DNA of 64,000 bases, taken from the NCBI RefSeq assembly GCF_005049045.1, contig NZ_SUPK01000009.1, positions 1-64,000 of the forward strand, given 5' to 3'. Positions 33,349-40,632 of this stretch are shown here, piece after piece. This DNA is from Cohnella pontilimi (GTDB lineage Bacteria; Bacillota; Bacilli; Paenibacillales; Paenibacillaceae). The position numbers were made by a program, and so were the translations under genes. The notes under the pieces are model-generated. The model did not search any database. It was given only the letters and a program-made list of their open reading frames with translations, and had not been told where the DNA came from. Position 1 is the stretch's first letter. Every line of letters starts with the position of its first letter.

Positions 33349-34275
33349 TTACTTGTTGGTGACCGTGCCGTTGACGTCGCGAGCCACTTTCATGGCCGAC
33401 ATCGGGATGTAACCCATGTCTTTTACGTCGCCGTTTTGAACAGCGTCAGACAACATGTAATCCAGGAAAGCTTTCACAGTCGGATTCGGTTCGCCTTTGG
33501 TGTACATGTGCTCGTAAGCCCAAACCGGATATTGGCCTGTTGCAACATTGTCGGAAGTCGCCTCTACGCCTTCAAACTTCAAAGCTTTTACGCTGTCGTC
33601 GAGGTAGGACAGAGCCAGATAACCGATGGCGCCAGGAGTTTCTGCAACCAGCTTCTTAACCGTACCGGACGAATCTTCCTGAATCGAACCCGGAAGGTCT
33701 TTAGAAGGACCGCCAAGAGCCAGGTTTTCAAACGTTTTACGTGTACCGGAGCTTGAAGGACGGTTAACGATCACGATTTTCGCATCAATGCCGCCTACGT
33801 CTTTCCAGTTTGTCACTTTACCCGAGAAGATGTCAACCAGTTGTTGTTTCGTCAGGTTGTCCACGTTTACTTTCGGGTTTGCGACAGCTGCAATGGCCAC
33901 TACGCCGACTTGATGATCGACCAGATCTTTCGCTTCGTCTTTCAGTTTCTCTTCTGCAAAAATATCAGAGTTGCCGATGTCTACTTGACCGCCGGCTACT
34001 TGGGTAAGGCCGCCGCCGCTTCCGCCGGGTGCCACGGTAATGGAGACGCCGGAGTTTTCGCTCATGAATTTGTTCGCTACTTGCTCAACCAGAGGTTGAA
34101 GGGCTGTGGATCCTGCTGCAGTAATGGTTCCGCTCAATGCTGCGCCGTTGCTTGCGCCGCCCGATGCTGCCGGGCTATTGGATGCAGATGCGTCCGAATT
34201 GTTGTTGTTCTTACCGCACGCTGCCAGTGTTAATGCGACGATCAGCGTCAATACCAGGACCAACGACTTTCTCAT
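33349..34275 (-). CDS. pstS: Phosphate-binding lipoprotein PstS (copy 1)
   Basis: A 308-residue phosphate receptor. The signal MRKSLVLVLTLIVALTLAAC gives a classical lipobox (LAAC) with Cys20, then a low-complexity Asn/Ser/Ala linker. Phosphate-contact regions are visible: AAGSTALQPLVEQVA, APGGSGGGL, VVNRPSSSGTRKTFE. ATG 34275 opens the signal directly; the upstream extension of 27 codons is untypical. It is the first gene of the pstSCAB-phoU operon and is preceded by a PhoP-type repeat array (34390-34437). Confidence 0.95.
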   Translation of the reverse strand: MRKSLVLVLTLIVALTLAACGKNNNNSDASASNSPAASGGASNGAALSGTITAAGSTALQPLVEQVANKFMSENSGVSITVAPGGSGGGLTQVAGGQVDIGNSDIFAEEKLKDEAKDLVDHQVGVVAIAAVANPKVNVDNLTKQQLVDIFSGKVTNWKDVGGIDAKIVIVNRPSSSGTRKTFENLALGGPSKDLPGSIQEDSSGTVKKLVAETPGAIGYLALSYLDDSVKALKFEGVEATSDNVATGQYPVWAYEHMYTKGEPNPTVKAFLDYMLSDAVQNGDVKDMGYIPMSAMKVARDVNGTVTNK

Positions 34276-34389
34276 AATGATGTTTACCCCTTCCTGATTT
34301 GCGTGCCTCTGATATATTTGGGACCTAAGCATCAATTGCCTCGGTGTCCCTTGCACATCTCTAATATTAGTTTGTCTTTTTCAACGGTA

Positions 34390-34437
34390 TGTATTCTGTT
34401 TGTAAACTCTATGTAAAATCTATTAACCTTGTGTAAA
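34390..34437 (-). promoter_or_regulatory. Pho box (PhoP-binding repeats) before pstS copy 1
   Basis: On the minus strand the hexamers TTTACA (34432-34437), TTAATA (34421-34426), TTTACA (34412-34417), TTTACA (34401-34406) and AATACA (34390-34395) follow each other with starts 11, 9, 11 and 11 bp apart. PhoP of Bacillales binds direct repeats of TTNACA-like hexamers about 11 bp apart. TACATA, 7 nt after the fourth hexamer, may be the -10. The array lies 115-160 bp before the pstS ATG. Confidence 0.8.
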
Positions 34438-34456
34438 CGGTTTCAATAGGGATATG

Positions 34457-34481
34457 CAAAAAAGCAGCCTCTTAGGGCTGC
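34457..34481 (-). terminator. Terminator of second pst operon
   Basis: Minus-strand stem GCAGCC/GGCTGC followed by seven T residues, 9 nt after the phoU copy-2 stop and just upstream of the Pho box of the first operon. Confidence 0.85.
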
Positions 34482-34489
34482 CCTATCTG

Positions 34490-35149
34490 TCACGTATTCA
34501 GGTCCGGACGTTTGCCGGTTACGAGAAACACCGTACTTTCCCCGATGTTCGTCGCGTGATCTGCGATTCGTTCGATGTAACGCCCTACGAAGCTCAGCAG
34601 CATGGATTGCGAAATCGTCTGGGGCTCTTTCGCCATCAAGAGGTACAGATGGCGCAGAATTTGGCTGTACAGCGCATCCACCTCATCGTCGTCCTTATCG
34701 AGCTTGTAAGCCAAATCTACGTTCTCTTCCAAATAGGAGCGAACGGCATCCTCAATCATATCCCGAACGAGCTCCGCCATTTTCGGCAGATCAATGAGCG
34801 GCTTAATCAGTTGCTGTCCTTCCAAACGAAGTGTCGTCTTCGCGATGTCTACAGCCAGATCGCCCATTCGCTCCAAATCACTGCTGATTTTCAGAGCCGC
34901 GAGAATGCTCCGCAAATCTTTGGCGACCGGCTGCTGGGTGGCGATCAGCTTGGCACCAAGCTCGGTAATCTTCGTTTCCAGGTTATTCAAATCCAGATCA
35001 CCCGCGATGATCCGGCGCGCTTCCTCGACATCGATTGTTTTCAAAGCGTTCATCGCGGCCATGAGGGACTGTCCCACTCGTTGTCCCATCTCGCTTAGCA
35101 ATTGCTGCAACTCTTCAAGCCCTTGATCGAACTCTCTGCGTTTCACCAT
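34490..35149 (-). CDS. phoU: Phosphate uptake regulator PhoU (copy 2)
   Basis: A 219-residue PhoU with the two metal-binding motifs ERMGDLAVDIAK and ERIADHATNIGE, the same three-helix repeats and RPDLN near the C-terminus as copy 1. It should link the second Pst transporter to the phosphate sensor. It is last in the second operon, 32 nt after pstB copy 2, and ends at a terminator. Two PhoU copies in one genome region are unusual and may give different partner specificities. Confidence 0.94.
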   Translation of the reverse strand: MVKRREFDQGLEELQQLLSEMGQRVGQSLMAAMNALKTIDVEEARRIIAGDLDLNNLETKITELGAKLIATQQPVAKDLRSILAALKISSDLERMGDLAVDIAKTTLRLEGQQLIKPLIDLPKMAELVRDMIEDAVRSYLEENVDLAYKLDKDDDEVDALYSQILRHLYLLMAKEPQTISQSMLLSFVGRYIERIADHATNIGESTVFLVTGKRPDLNT

Positions 35150-35181
35150 ATCGCGATGTCCCCCATTTCACTGATACACAA

Positions 35182-35937
35182 TCAGCCGAAGCGTCCGCTA
35201 ATATAATCTTCCGTGCGTTGATCCTCCGGATTGGAGAAAAGCTTCTCGGTTTCCGAGTACTCGACGACTTCACCGTTCAGGAAAAATACCGTCTGATTGG
35301 ACACGCGCGCCGCCTGGTGCATGTTGTGCGTCACCATAACGATCGTGTAGCGTTCCTTCAGCTCTTGTGCCAGTTCTTCGATTTTCAGTGTCGAGATCGG
35401 ATCCAAAGCGGAAGTAGCCTCGTCCATAAGCAGGATGTCCGGCTCTACCGCAAGCGCGCGCGCGATGCACAGACGCTGCTGTTGTCCGCCCGAAAGGCTG
35501 AAGGCCGACCGCTTCAGGTGGTCTTTAACCTCGTTCCAGAGCGCCGCTCCGCGAAGGCTGTTTTCGACAATCTCGTCGAGCTTTTGCCGGCTGGTGATCC
35601 CGTGAAGACGGGGTCCGTAAGCCACGTTGTCATAAATCGACTTCGGAAAAGGATTCGGCTGCTGGAACACCATGCCCACTTTCTTCCGAAGGGTCTCCAC
35701 GTCAATGTCCTTACCATAAATATCGGCGCCCGCGATGCTGACGGTGCCGTCGATTTGCGTCCCGGGAATCATGTCGTTCATTCGGTTCAATGTACGAAGC
35801 AGGGTCGATTTCCCGCAGCCCGACGGCCCGATGAAAGCGGTAATTGCCTTTTCGGGAATTTTCATCGAAATGTTCTTGAGCGCGTGGAACGTTCCGTAAA
35901 ACAAGTTCAAGCGGTCAATCTCGATCAGAGCTTGCAT
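35182..35937 (-). CDS. pstB: Phosphate ABC transporter ATPase PstB (copy 2)
   Basis: A 251-residue Pst ATPase: Walker [23 protein letters not shown], signature [13 protein letters not shown], Walker [13 protein letters not shown] and H-loop VTHNM. ATG 35937 ([15 protein letters not shown]) has GGAGG 7 nt upstream. Unlike in the first operon it is separated from pstA by 113 bp, and that gap holds a perfect four-hexamer Pho box (36004-36042), so pstB-phoU can probably be transcribed on their own under phosphate starvation. Confidence 0.95.
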   Translation of the reverse strand: MQALIEIDRLNLFYGTFHALKNISMKIPEKAITAFIGPSGCGKSTLLRTLNRMNDMIPGTQIDGTVSIAGADIYGKDIDVETLRKKVGMVFQQPNPFPKSIYDNVAYGPRLHGITSRQKLDEIVENSLRGAALWNEVKDHLKRSAFSLSGGQQQRLCIARALAVEPDILLMDEATSALDPISTLKIEELAQELKERYTIVMVTHNMHQAARVSNQTVFFLNGEVVEYSETEKLFSNPEDQRTEDYISGRFG

Positions 35938-36003
35938 TTGAGTTCCTCCGCTCGCAAGTGTTCTCTCTATTATGAGCATATCTTCAGCAGTATACGGCAT
36001 TAT

Positions 36004-36042
36004 TGTAAATCACATGTACAGGCATTGTAAACGCAGTGTAAA
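36004..36042 (-). promoter_or_regulatory. Internal Pho box before pstB copy 2
   Basis: On the minus strand four hexamers at exactly 11-bp pitch: TTTACA (36037-36042), TTTACA (36026-36031), TGTACA (36015-36020), TTTACA (36004-36009). TATACT, 8 nt after the last hexamer, is a plausible -10, and the pstB ATG follows about 55 bp later. This is the best-phased array in the window after that of phoP. Confidence 0.82.
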
Positions 36043-36050
36043 TTCGGGCG

Positions 36051-36950
36051 TCAGCGAAGCTTTCTTTCCCGCACCCACAGCGGAATTCGGAACAGGAAGT
36101 TGATCGCCAGTACGACAATCAATAGGACGGCGGCCGCCTTTTGCGATATTAGCTGCGCATCCGGCACGATGGCTTCGGACTGCACATACCAGAGATGTAC
36201 AGCCAACGTTTCTCCGGGAGACAGCAGGTTGAAATCCCACATGACGCCGGAAGTCGTTACGCCGGCCGTCAAAATGATGACCGCACTTTCGCCGAACGCG
36301 CGGCCCGCGACCAGGCTGATGCCCGTTACGATTCCGCTGATCGCGCTAGGGATAAGCGCTTTGCGAATTGTCTGCAAATGAGTGGCGCCCAGTGAGAAGG
36401 AGGCCTGCTTGATCTCCTGGGAAACGGCGCGTATCGCTTCTTCCGTTACCCGGGTCAGCACCGGCAAATTCAAGAAAGCCAAGCTGACGGCACCTCCGAT
36501 GATCGTGAGACCGAGCCCCATCATTTCAACGAACAAAGCGATGCCGAACAATCCGAAAATAAGCGAAGGCACGGAAGCCAGACCCTCGACACATATTCGC
36601 ACGAAAGCGATGAATTTATTGTCCGGAGCGAATTCAGCCAAATAAATCCCGGCTGCCATGCCGAAAGGTATAGAAACGATAAGCGAAAGGATCATCATAT
36701 AGAACGAATTGAACAGCGACGGCCCGATTCCTCCGCCCTCTTCTATTTCGCTCGGAAGACCCGTGATGAAATCCCAGCTCAAATGGGTGGCGCCGCGCTC
36801 CAAAATGAGTGCCAGAAGGCCCAGAATGATCGCAACGATGACCAATGATACACCCCAGACGACCAGGGAGAATATTTTGTCTTTCAAGCGATTCGAACCG
36901 CTGCGAGCGGAGAACGCGTTCGTCGCGGCAGCTTTGGCGGCCGTTTTCAT
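36051..36950 (-). CDS. pstA: Phosphate ABC transporter permease PstA (copy 2)
   Basis: A 299-residue permease with an Ala-rich polar leader, a first helix (IFSLVVWGVSLVIVAIILGLLALIL) and the PstA hallmarks EGGGIGPSLFNSFYMM and the EAA loop QASFSLGATHLQTIRKALIP. ATG 36950 (MKTAAKAAA) overlaps the end of pstC copy 2 by 4 nt and follows AAAGGAG; the open frame runs further left inside pstC. It partners with PstC copy 2. Confidence 0.94.
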   Translation of the reverse strand: MKTAAKAAATNAFSARSGSNRLKDKIFSLVVWGVSLVIVAIILGLLALILERGATHLSWDFITGLPSEIEEGGGIGPSLFNSFYMMILSLIVSIPFGMAAGIYLAEFAPDNKFIAFVRICVEGLASVPSLIFGLFGIALFVEMMGLGLTIIGGAVSLAFLNLPVLTRVTEEAIRAVSQEIKQASFSLGATHLQTIRKALIPSAISGIVTGISLVAGRAFGESAVIILTAGVTTSGVMWDFNLLSPGETLAVHLWYVQSEAIVPDAQLISQKAAAVLLIVVLAINFLFRIPLWVRERKLR

Positions 36951-37906
36951 CTTGAAGCTCCTTTCCGCTGGAGCAATCGAATCACGACGATCATCAGCAA
37001 AGAAATGAAAAGCAACAGAAATCCCATCATGTATAAGGCGTAGTTCCATGTCGAGTCAAAGGGTACGTTCGGGATCTGCATCACGATGTTGCTCGTCAGT
37101 ACGGAAGTCGGCTTGAAAAGAGCGTTCGCCAGCTGAGGCGTGTTACCGATGACCATCACGATGGCCATTGTTTCCCCGATCGCCCTTGCCATACCCAGAA
37201 TGACGGCATACAGGATTCCGCTGCGGGCGGATGGCAGAACGACTCTCACAATTGTATGAAATCTCGTGGCGCCGAGAGCGTAGGAAGCATCCCGGTATTT
37301 TTGCGGAACGGCACTGATGGAATCGTCGCTGATTCGGCTGATCGTCGGAAGAATCATGATGCTGAGCACGATGGCCCCAGCCAGAATTCCGTCCGACAAA
37401 TCCACTTGCGCCCAATCGCGGAGCTTGGGAAGAAGCAGGGTCAAACCAAGAAAGCCGTAGACGACGGACGGAATGCCAACCAGCAGATCCAGAATCGGAC
37501 GAAGCAGGTTGCGGAGCCATTTCGGAGCCATTTCTGCAAGAAATACGGCCACAAAAACCGATAACGGAACGGAAAAGAGCAGCGTGAGCGCCGTCAGTGC
37601 AAAGGTTCCGAAAATGAAAACGAACGCGCCGTACGTTTCCGTTTCCGGCGACCAGTCCGTTGAAAATAGGAAGGTGGTCAATGGAACGGTCTTGAACGTC
37701 AGTACCCCGGTACGGAACATGAAAATAAGAATCGAAAACAAAATGAGACAGACGAATATCGCACTGCAAATACACACGACTTTAAACGTACTGTTGTAAA
37801 AGAGAAGCCGGTTTTTCCGGTCGAACGCTTTGCCGGAGCCCGACTTCATGCTCTCTCCGAGCTGGCCTTGCACGGCCGCCTGAACCGCGGGCGATGATTC
37901 GATCAT
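36947..37906 (-). CDS. pstC: Phosphate ABC transporter permease PstC (copy 2)
   Basis: A 319-residue permease if ATG 37906 (MIESSPAVQAA) is used; an in-frame GTG 21 nt upstream is an alternative, and neither has an ideal ribosome site. A polar N-terminus of about 45 residues precedes the first helix (FKVVCICSAIFVCLILFSILIFMF). LVGIPSVVYGFLGL and the EAA loop DASYALGATRFHTIVRVVLP are PstC hallmarks. It follows pstS copy 2, with a strong hairpin in the 88-bp gap. Confidence 0.94.
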   Translation of the reverse strand: MIESSPAVQAAVQGQLGESMKSGSGKAFDRKNRLLFYNSTFKVVCICSAIFVCLILFSILIFMFRTGVLTFKTVPLTTFLFSTDWSPETETYGAFVFIFGTFALTALTLLFSVPLSVFVAVFLAEMAPKWLRNLLRPILDLLVGIPSVVYGFLGLTLLLPKLRDWAQVDLSDGILAGAIVLSIMILPTISRISDDSISAVPQKYRDASYALGATRFHTIVRVVLPSARSGILYAVILGMARAIGETMAIVMVIGNTPQLANALFKPTSVLTSNIVMQIPNVPFDSTWNYALYMMGFLLLFISLLMIVVIRLLQRKGASR

Positions 37907-37934
37907 GGAGCACTCGTTCCTTTCCACGAAGAAA

Positions 37935-37963
37935 CCAGCTTCCCGCGAACTTGCGGAAGCTGG
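37935..37963 (-). terminator. Stem-loop between pstS and pstC (copy 2)
   Basis: A perfect 9-bp stem CCAGCTTCC/GGAAGCTGG closes an 11-nt loop that can pair further (CGC/GCG). On the minus strand it is followed by TTTCTTC, so partial termination is possible. It matches the hairpin site in the first operon and would give more pstS than pstC message. Confidence 0.7.
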
Positions 37964-37994
37964 CTGCTTCTATATTGGCACTCGAGAAAGAGAA

Positions 37995-38849
37995 TTACTT
38001 AATGGCGGAAAGCGGGATGAATTTCAACTTTTTCAGCGAGCCGTTCTGGAACTTCGCGCTGCGAATATAATCGATGAACGCTTTCGTAACGCCGGTCGGC
38101 TGGCCTTTCGTCATGTAGTAGCCATAGCTCCACACTTTGTACTTGCCGTTGATGATGTTCGCTTCCGTCGGTGCAACTCCGTTAATGCTGAGGGCTTTCA
38201 TTTTGGAGCCAGCAACATATGCGAGAGCTTCATAGCCGATTGCCCCCGACGTCGTTTCCACGTTCGTTTTCATTTCTCCGCTCGACTTCACCGTTTTGAC
38301 ATTGCTGCCGGTGGAGACGATCGATCCGCCTTCCAGCGCCTTGAGCTGGAAGTTCACGCGAGTGCCGGAACCGAACGCGCGGTTCACGATGACGATATCG
38401 GCGTCATCCCCGCCTACGTCTTTCCAGTTTTTGATTTTACCCGAGAAAATGTCCTTCAGCTGCTGAGTCGTCAAATTGTTTACTTTCACGTCGGAATTCA
38501 CGATGGCCGCGAACGGAATGACAGCGACCGGGGTAGCAATTTGGCCTTCAAAAGCTTTAAATCCAGGAACGTCCTTAGTTGCGTCCCAGTCGCATGCGCC
38601 GATTTGAGCGATGCCTTTGCGGACGGCTTGCGGGCCTGTTACGGAACCTGCGGACGAAGCGGAAATTTTGACTTTCGGGTTTAATTTCTGGAATTCGCTC
38701 TTCGCTTGCAGCGTGAGCGGAAGCAACGCGGACGAACCGTTAATGACGATCGATCCGCTCAAGGAGCTGGCTGCATTTGCGGAAGATACTCCGGTTGTAA
38801 CAATTGCAAGAGCCATTGCGGCTACAGAAAGCGATTTGAACCATTTCAT
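37995..38849 (-). CDS. pstS: Phosphate-binding PstS-like protein, secreted (copy 2)
   Basis: A 284-residue phosphate-binding protein of the PstS family: INGSSALLPLTLQAKSEF, SSAGSVTGPQAV and NRAFGSGTRVNFQ align with the phosphate-contact loops. Its signal peptide (MKWFKSLSVAAMALAIVTTG) ends in SSANA-A, a type I signal-peptidase site, and there is no lipobox Cys, so it is predicted to be released rather than lipid-anchored. That is odd for a Gram-positive receptor and differs from copy 1. A GAGGAG site precedes ATG 38849. It lies 34 nt after the stalk/propeller gene and should be co-transcribed with it. Confidence 0.92.
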   Translation of the reverse strand: MKWFKSLSVAAMALAIVTTGVSSANAASSLSGSIVINGSSALLPLTLQAKSEFQKLNPKVKISASSAGSVTGPQAVRKGIAQIGACDWDATKDVPGFKAFEGQIATPVAVIPFAAIVNSDVKVNNLTTQQLKDIFSGKIKNWKDVGGDDADIVIVNRAFGSGTRVNFQLKALEGGSIVSTGSNVKTVKSSGEMKTNVETTSGAIGYEALAYVAGSKMKALSINGVAPTEANIINGKYKVWSYGYYMTKGQPTGVTKAFIDYIRSAKFQNGSLKKLKFIPLSAIK

Positions 38850-38883
38850 GGGTTTGTTTCTCCTCTCGGGTTATCAAATTAGA

Positions 38884-40335
38884 TTAACGGGAAACAGGTC
38901 TCCATTTGCCGTTCACCTGGGCGTAGATGATTCCGTTGTCGATGATCGCAAGCGACGAGCCTTGGGCGATGATGTCAGATACGCTGTCAGAAACGGTATA
39001 CAGTTGTTTGGAAGTAACTGCGACGGCATCGAATTCATAGATCAAGTTTTTTCCTGTCGGTCCGCCCGTCAGAAGGTACCATTTGTTGTTTCCTGCGAAT
39101 ACGGCTTGAAGAACGTCTTGATCACCGAACAAGGTTTTGACCGTCTTGTCTTTCATAACGCTGTTCAGGACCGATTTCGTTTTCTCGTCCGCTCCGACTT
39201 TGATGTAAACCACGCTGTTGCCGTCTGCCATTGCTTTTACGAACATTTTGTCGTCCGTTGAATTGGTCAATTGAACCGGAGCATTATCTTTGATCGAAGG
39301 ATCGTTTACAAATTGACAAATGTTTGTCGTTGCCGCACTGGGGTCGATTGTCAGTCCGTCGTCCACGACGTCTTGCCCTTCGGTTGCACCTGGGTCGGTA
39401 ACTTTCGACATCGTGTTTTGCTGGTAAGTGAACACTTTGCCGTCCGCCGAAACTTGCAGGTTCTCTTTATAGTCTTTTTTGTCGTCCAGAATCGTGCTGA
39501 TTTTACCGTCTGCAAGATTCAGCTTTTTGATAGAGTTAGATTTTTCGGAATTCAAGAAGTATATCGCCGTTTGGTCAGGAGACCAGACCAACTCCGGCTT
39601 AATGCTTGCGTCGTCCGATACTTTCTTGGACGTTTCCAGCCCGAGGTCCATGACCCACACAGCGCCTTGGCTATCGGTATAGGCGGCCTTTTTGCCGTCA
39701 GGAGAAACGACCAGCTCGGCAATTTCCGTATTGTCCGTCAGAATGCGATGTTCGCCGGTCTTCACATCTACGATAGATTTAAAGCTTCCAGCTTCCGTAT
39801 CGTGAGCGACAAGCAGTTTCCCATCGCCGATCCATTGTGCGCTGTCGGCTTCGGGCAGCAGATCGGCGTCGATCCAGGTCGTTCCGGACGCGTCCGTCGT
39901 AACTGTGACACCCAATCCTTTCAGGTACATATCCATATCGATGAAGTTGCGGTATTGCACGTTCTTTACAGCAGCCGGAAGCTTTTGCTGCACACCGTCA
40001 ACCGTGAATTTGTCGCTGTTCGTCGTCAGCTTTACGATGTGGCCGTTCAGTTCAACGGATACATTGTTTCCTTTGAAACTAAAGTCGGCGCCAAGGGCAA
40101 CAGCCAGATCACCAACACTTACAAGCTTCTTGCCGTTCAGGGTAATCGTGTGAATCAGAGCATCGGCACCGTTGATCAAATAATTCGTGCTCATCACGTT
40201 GATCGGTGCTGCAGCGACAACCGGAGGCTTCGCTTTTTTTACCGTAACCGGAGTTGCGGCGGAAACAGCCGAGACCACTGTTGCGCTTACTGCAGCCGTC
40301 AAGGCGGCTGCCGCGATCGTCTTTTTCCAAGACAT
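38884..40335 (-). CDS. Secreted stalk-domain and beta-propeller-like protein
   Basis: A 483-residue exported protein. ATG 40335 (MSWKKTIAAAALTAAVSATVV) opens a signal peptide ending near SAVSA. Residues about 50-160 resemble the copper-amine-oxidase N-terminal-like stalk domain common in Paenibacillus surface proteins (TITLNGKKLVSVGDLAVALG, FTVDGVQQKLPAAV, then YRNFIDMDMYLKGLGV). The rest carries repeating TolB/PD40-like blades (AELVVSPDGKKAAYTDSQG, LVWSPDQTAIYFLNSE). No catalytic site is seen. It is the first gene of the second pst operon, an association I do not recognise from described pst systems; an extracellular phosphate-related sensing or binding role is possible. Confidence 0.82.
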   Translation of the reverse strand: MSWKKTIAAAALTAAVSATVVSAVSAATPVTVKKAKPPVVAAAPINVMSTNYLINGADALIHTITLNGKKLVSVGDLAVALGADFSFKGNNVSVELNGHIVKLTTNSDKFTVDGVQQKLPAAVKNVQYRNFIDMDMYLKGLGVTVTTDASGTTWIDADLLPEADSAQWIGDGKLLVAHDTEAGSFKSIVDVKTGEHRILTDNTEIAELVVSPDGKKAAYTDSQGAVWVMDLGLETSKKVSDDASIKPELVWSPDQTAIYFLNSEKSNSIKKLNLADGKISTILDDKKDYKENLQVSADGKVFTYQQNTMSKVTDPGATEGQDVVDDGLTIDPSAATTNICQFVNDPSIKDNAPVQLTNSTDDKMFVKAMADGNSVVYIKVGADEKTKSVLNSVMKDKTVKTLFGDQDVLQAVFAGNNKWYLLTGGPTGKNLIYEFDAVAVTSKQLYTVSDSVSDIIAQGSSLAIIDNGIIYAQVNGKWRPVSR

Positions 40336-40402
40336 CGAGTCGTTCACCCTTCGTTGGTAGATTTATGTAATACCAGTTACTAGAAAAATGATAAAACTCT
40401 AA

Positions 40403-40441
40403 TGTTAATTACAAATCAACGGGCAAGCGGAGTATTGTTAA
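40403..40441 (-). promoter_or_regulatory. Possible Pho box before stalk protein gene
   Basis: On the minus strand TTAACA (40436-40441), TTGATT (40414-40419) and TTAACA (40403-40408) fall on an 11-bp grid; the fourth grid position (40425-40430) reads CCGCTT and does not match. TATCAT 9 nt later is a plausible -10. Weaker than the other three arrays. Confidence 0.5.
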
Positions 40442-40447
40442 ATCTTT

Positions 40448-40490
40448 CAAAAAAAAATCCGTCTGGGATCGTTACCTTCCCCGACGGATT
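40448..40490 (-). terminator. Terminator after oxidoreductase cluster
   Basis: Minus-strand 8-bp stem AATCCGTC/GACGGATT with a 19-nt interior, followed by nine T residues. A weaker hairpin with an imperfect GC stem and T run lies closer to the gene end (40573-40612). Confidence 0.78.
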
Positions 40491-40632
40491 ATCGTTTTGC
40501 GCTCGCCCCCAACCGCCGACCCGACGCGCTGAGCGCGAAAAACCACACCAGAGCCGAGGAGGGACGAAACTTCAAAAAAAATAAAAAGAGCCTCCCGTTA
40601 GGAAGACCCTTCTTGTAATGATCGGTACAGCA
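40491..40632. other. Intergenic, possible second weak terminator
   Basis: Between the terminator and the stop of the Gfo/Idh gene. Near 40573-40612 AAGAGCCTCCC can pair imperfectly with GGAAGACCCTT (8 of 11 positions), with a T run on the minus strand, so it may be the first terminator of the upstream gene. Nothing else is seen. Confidence 0.45.
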
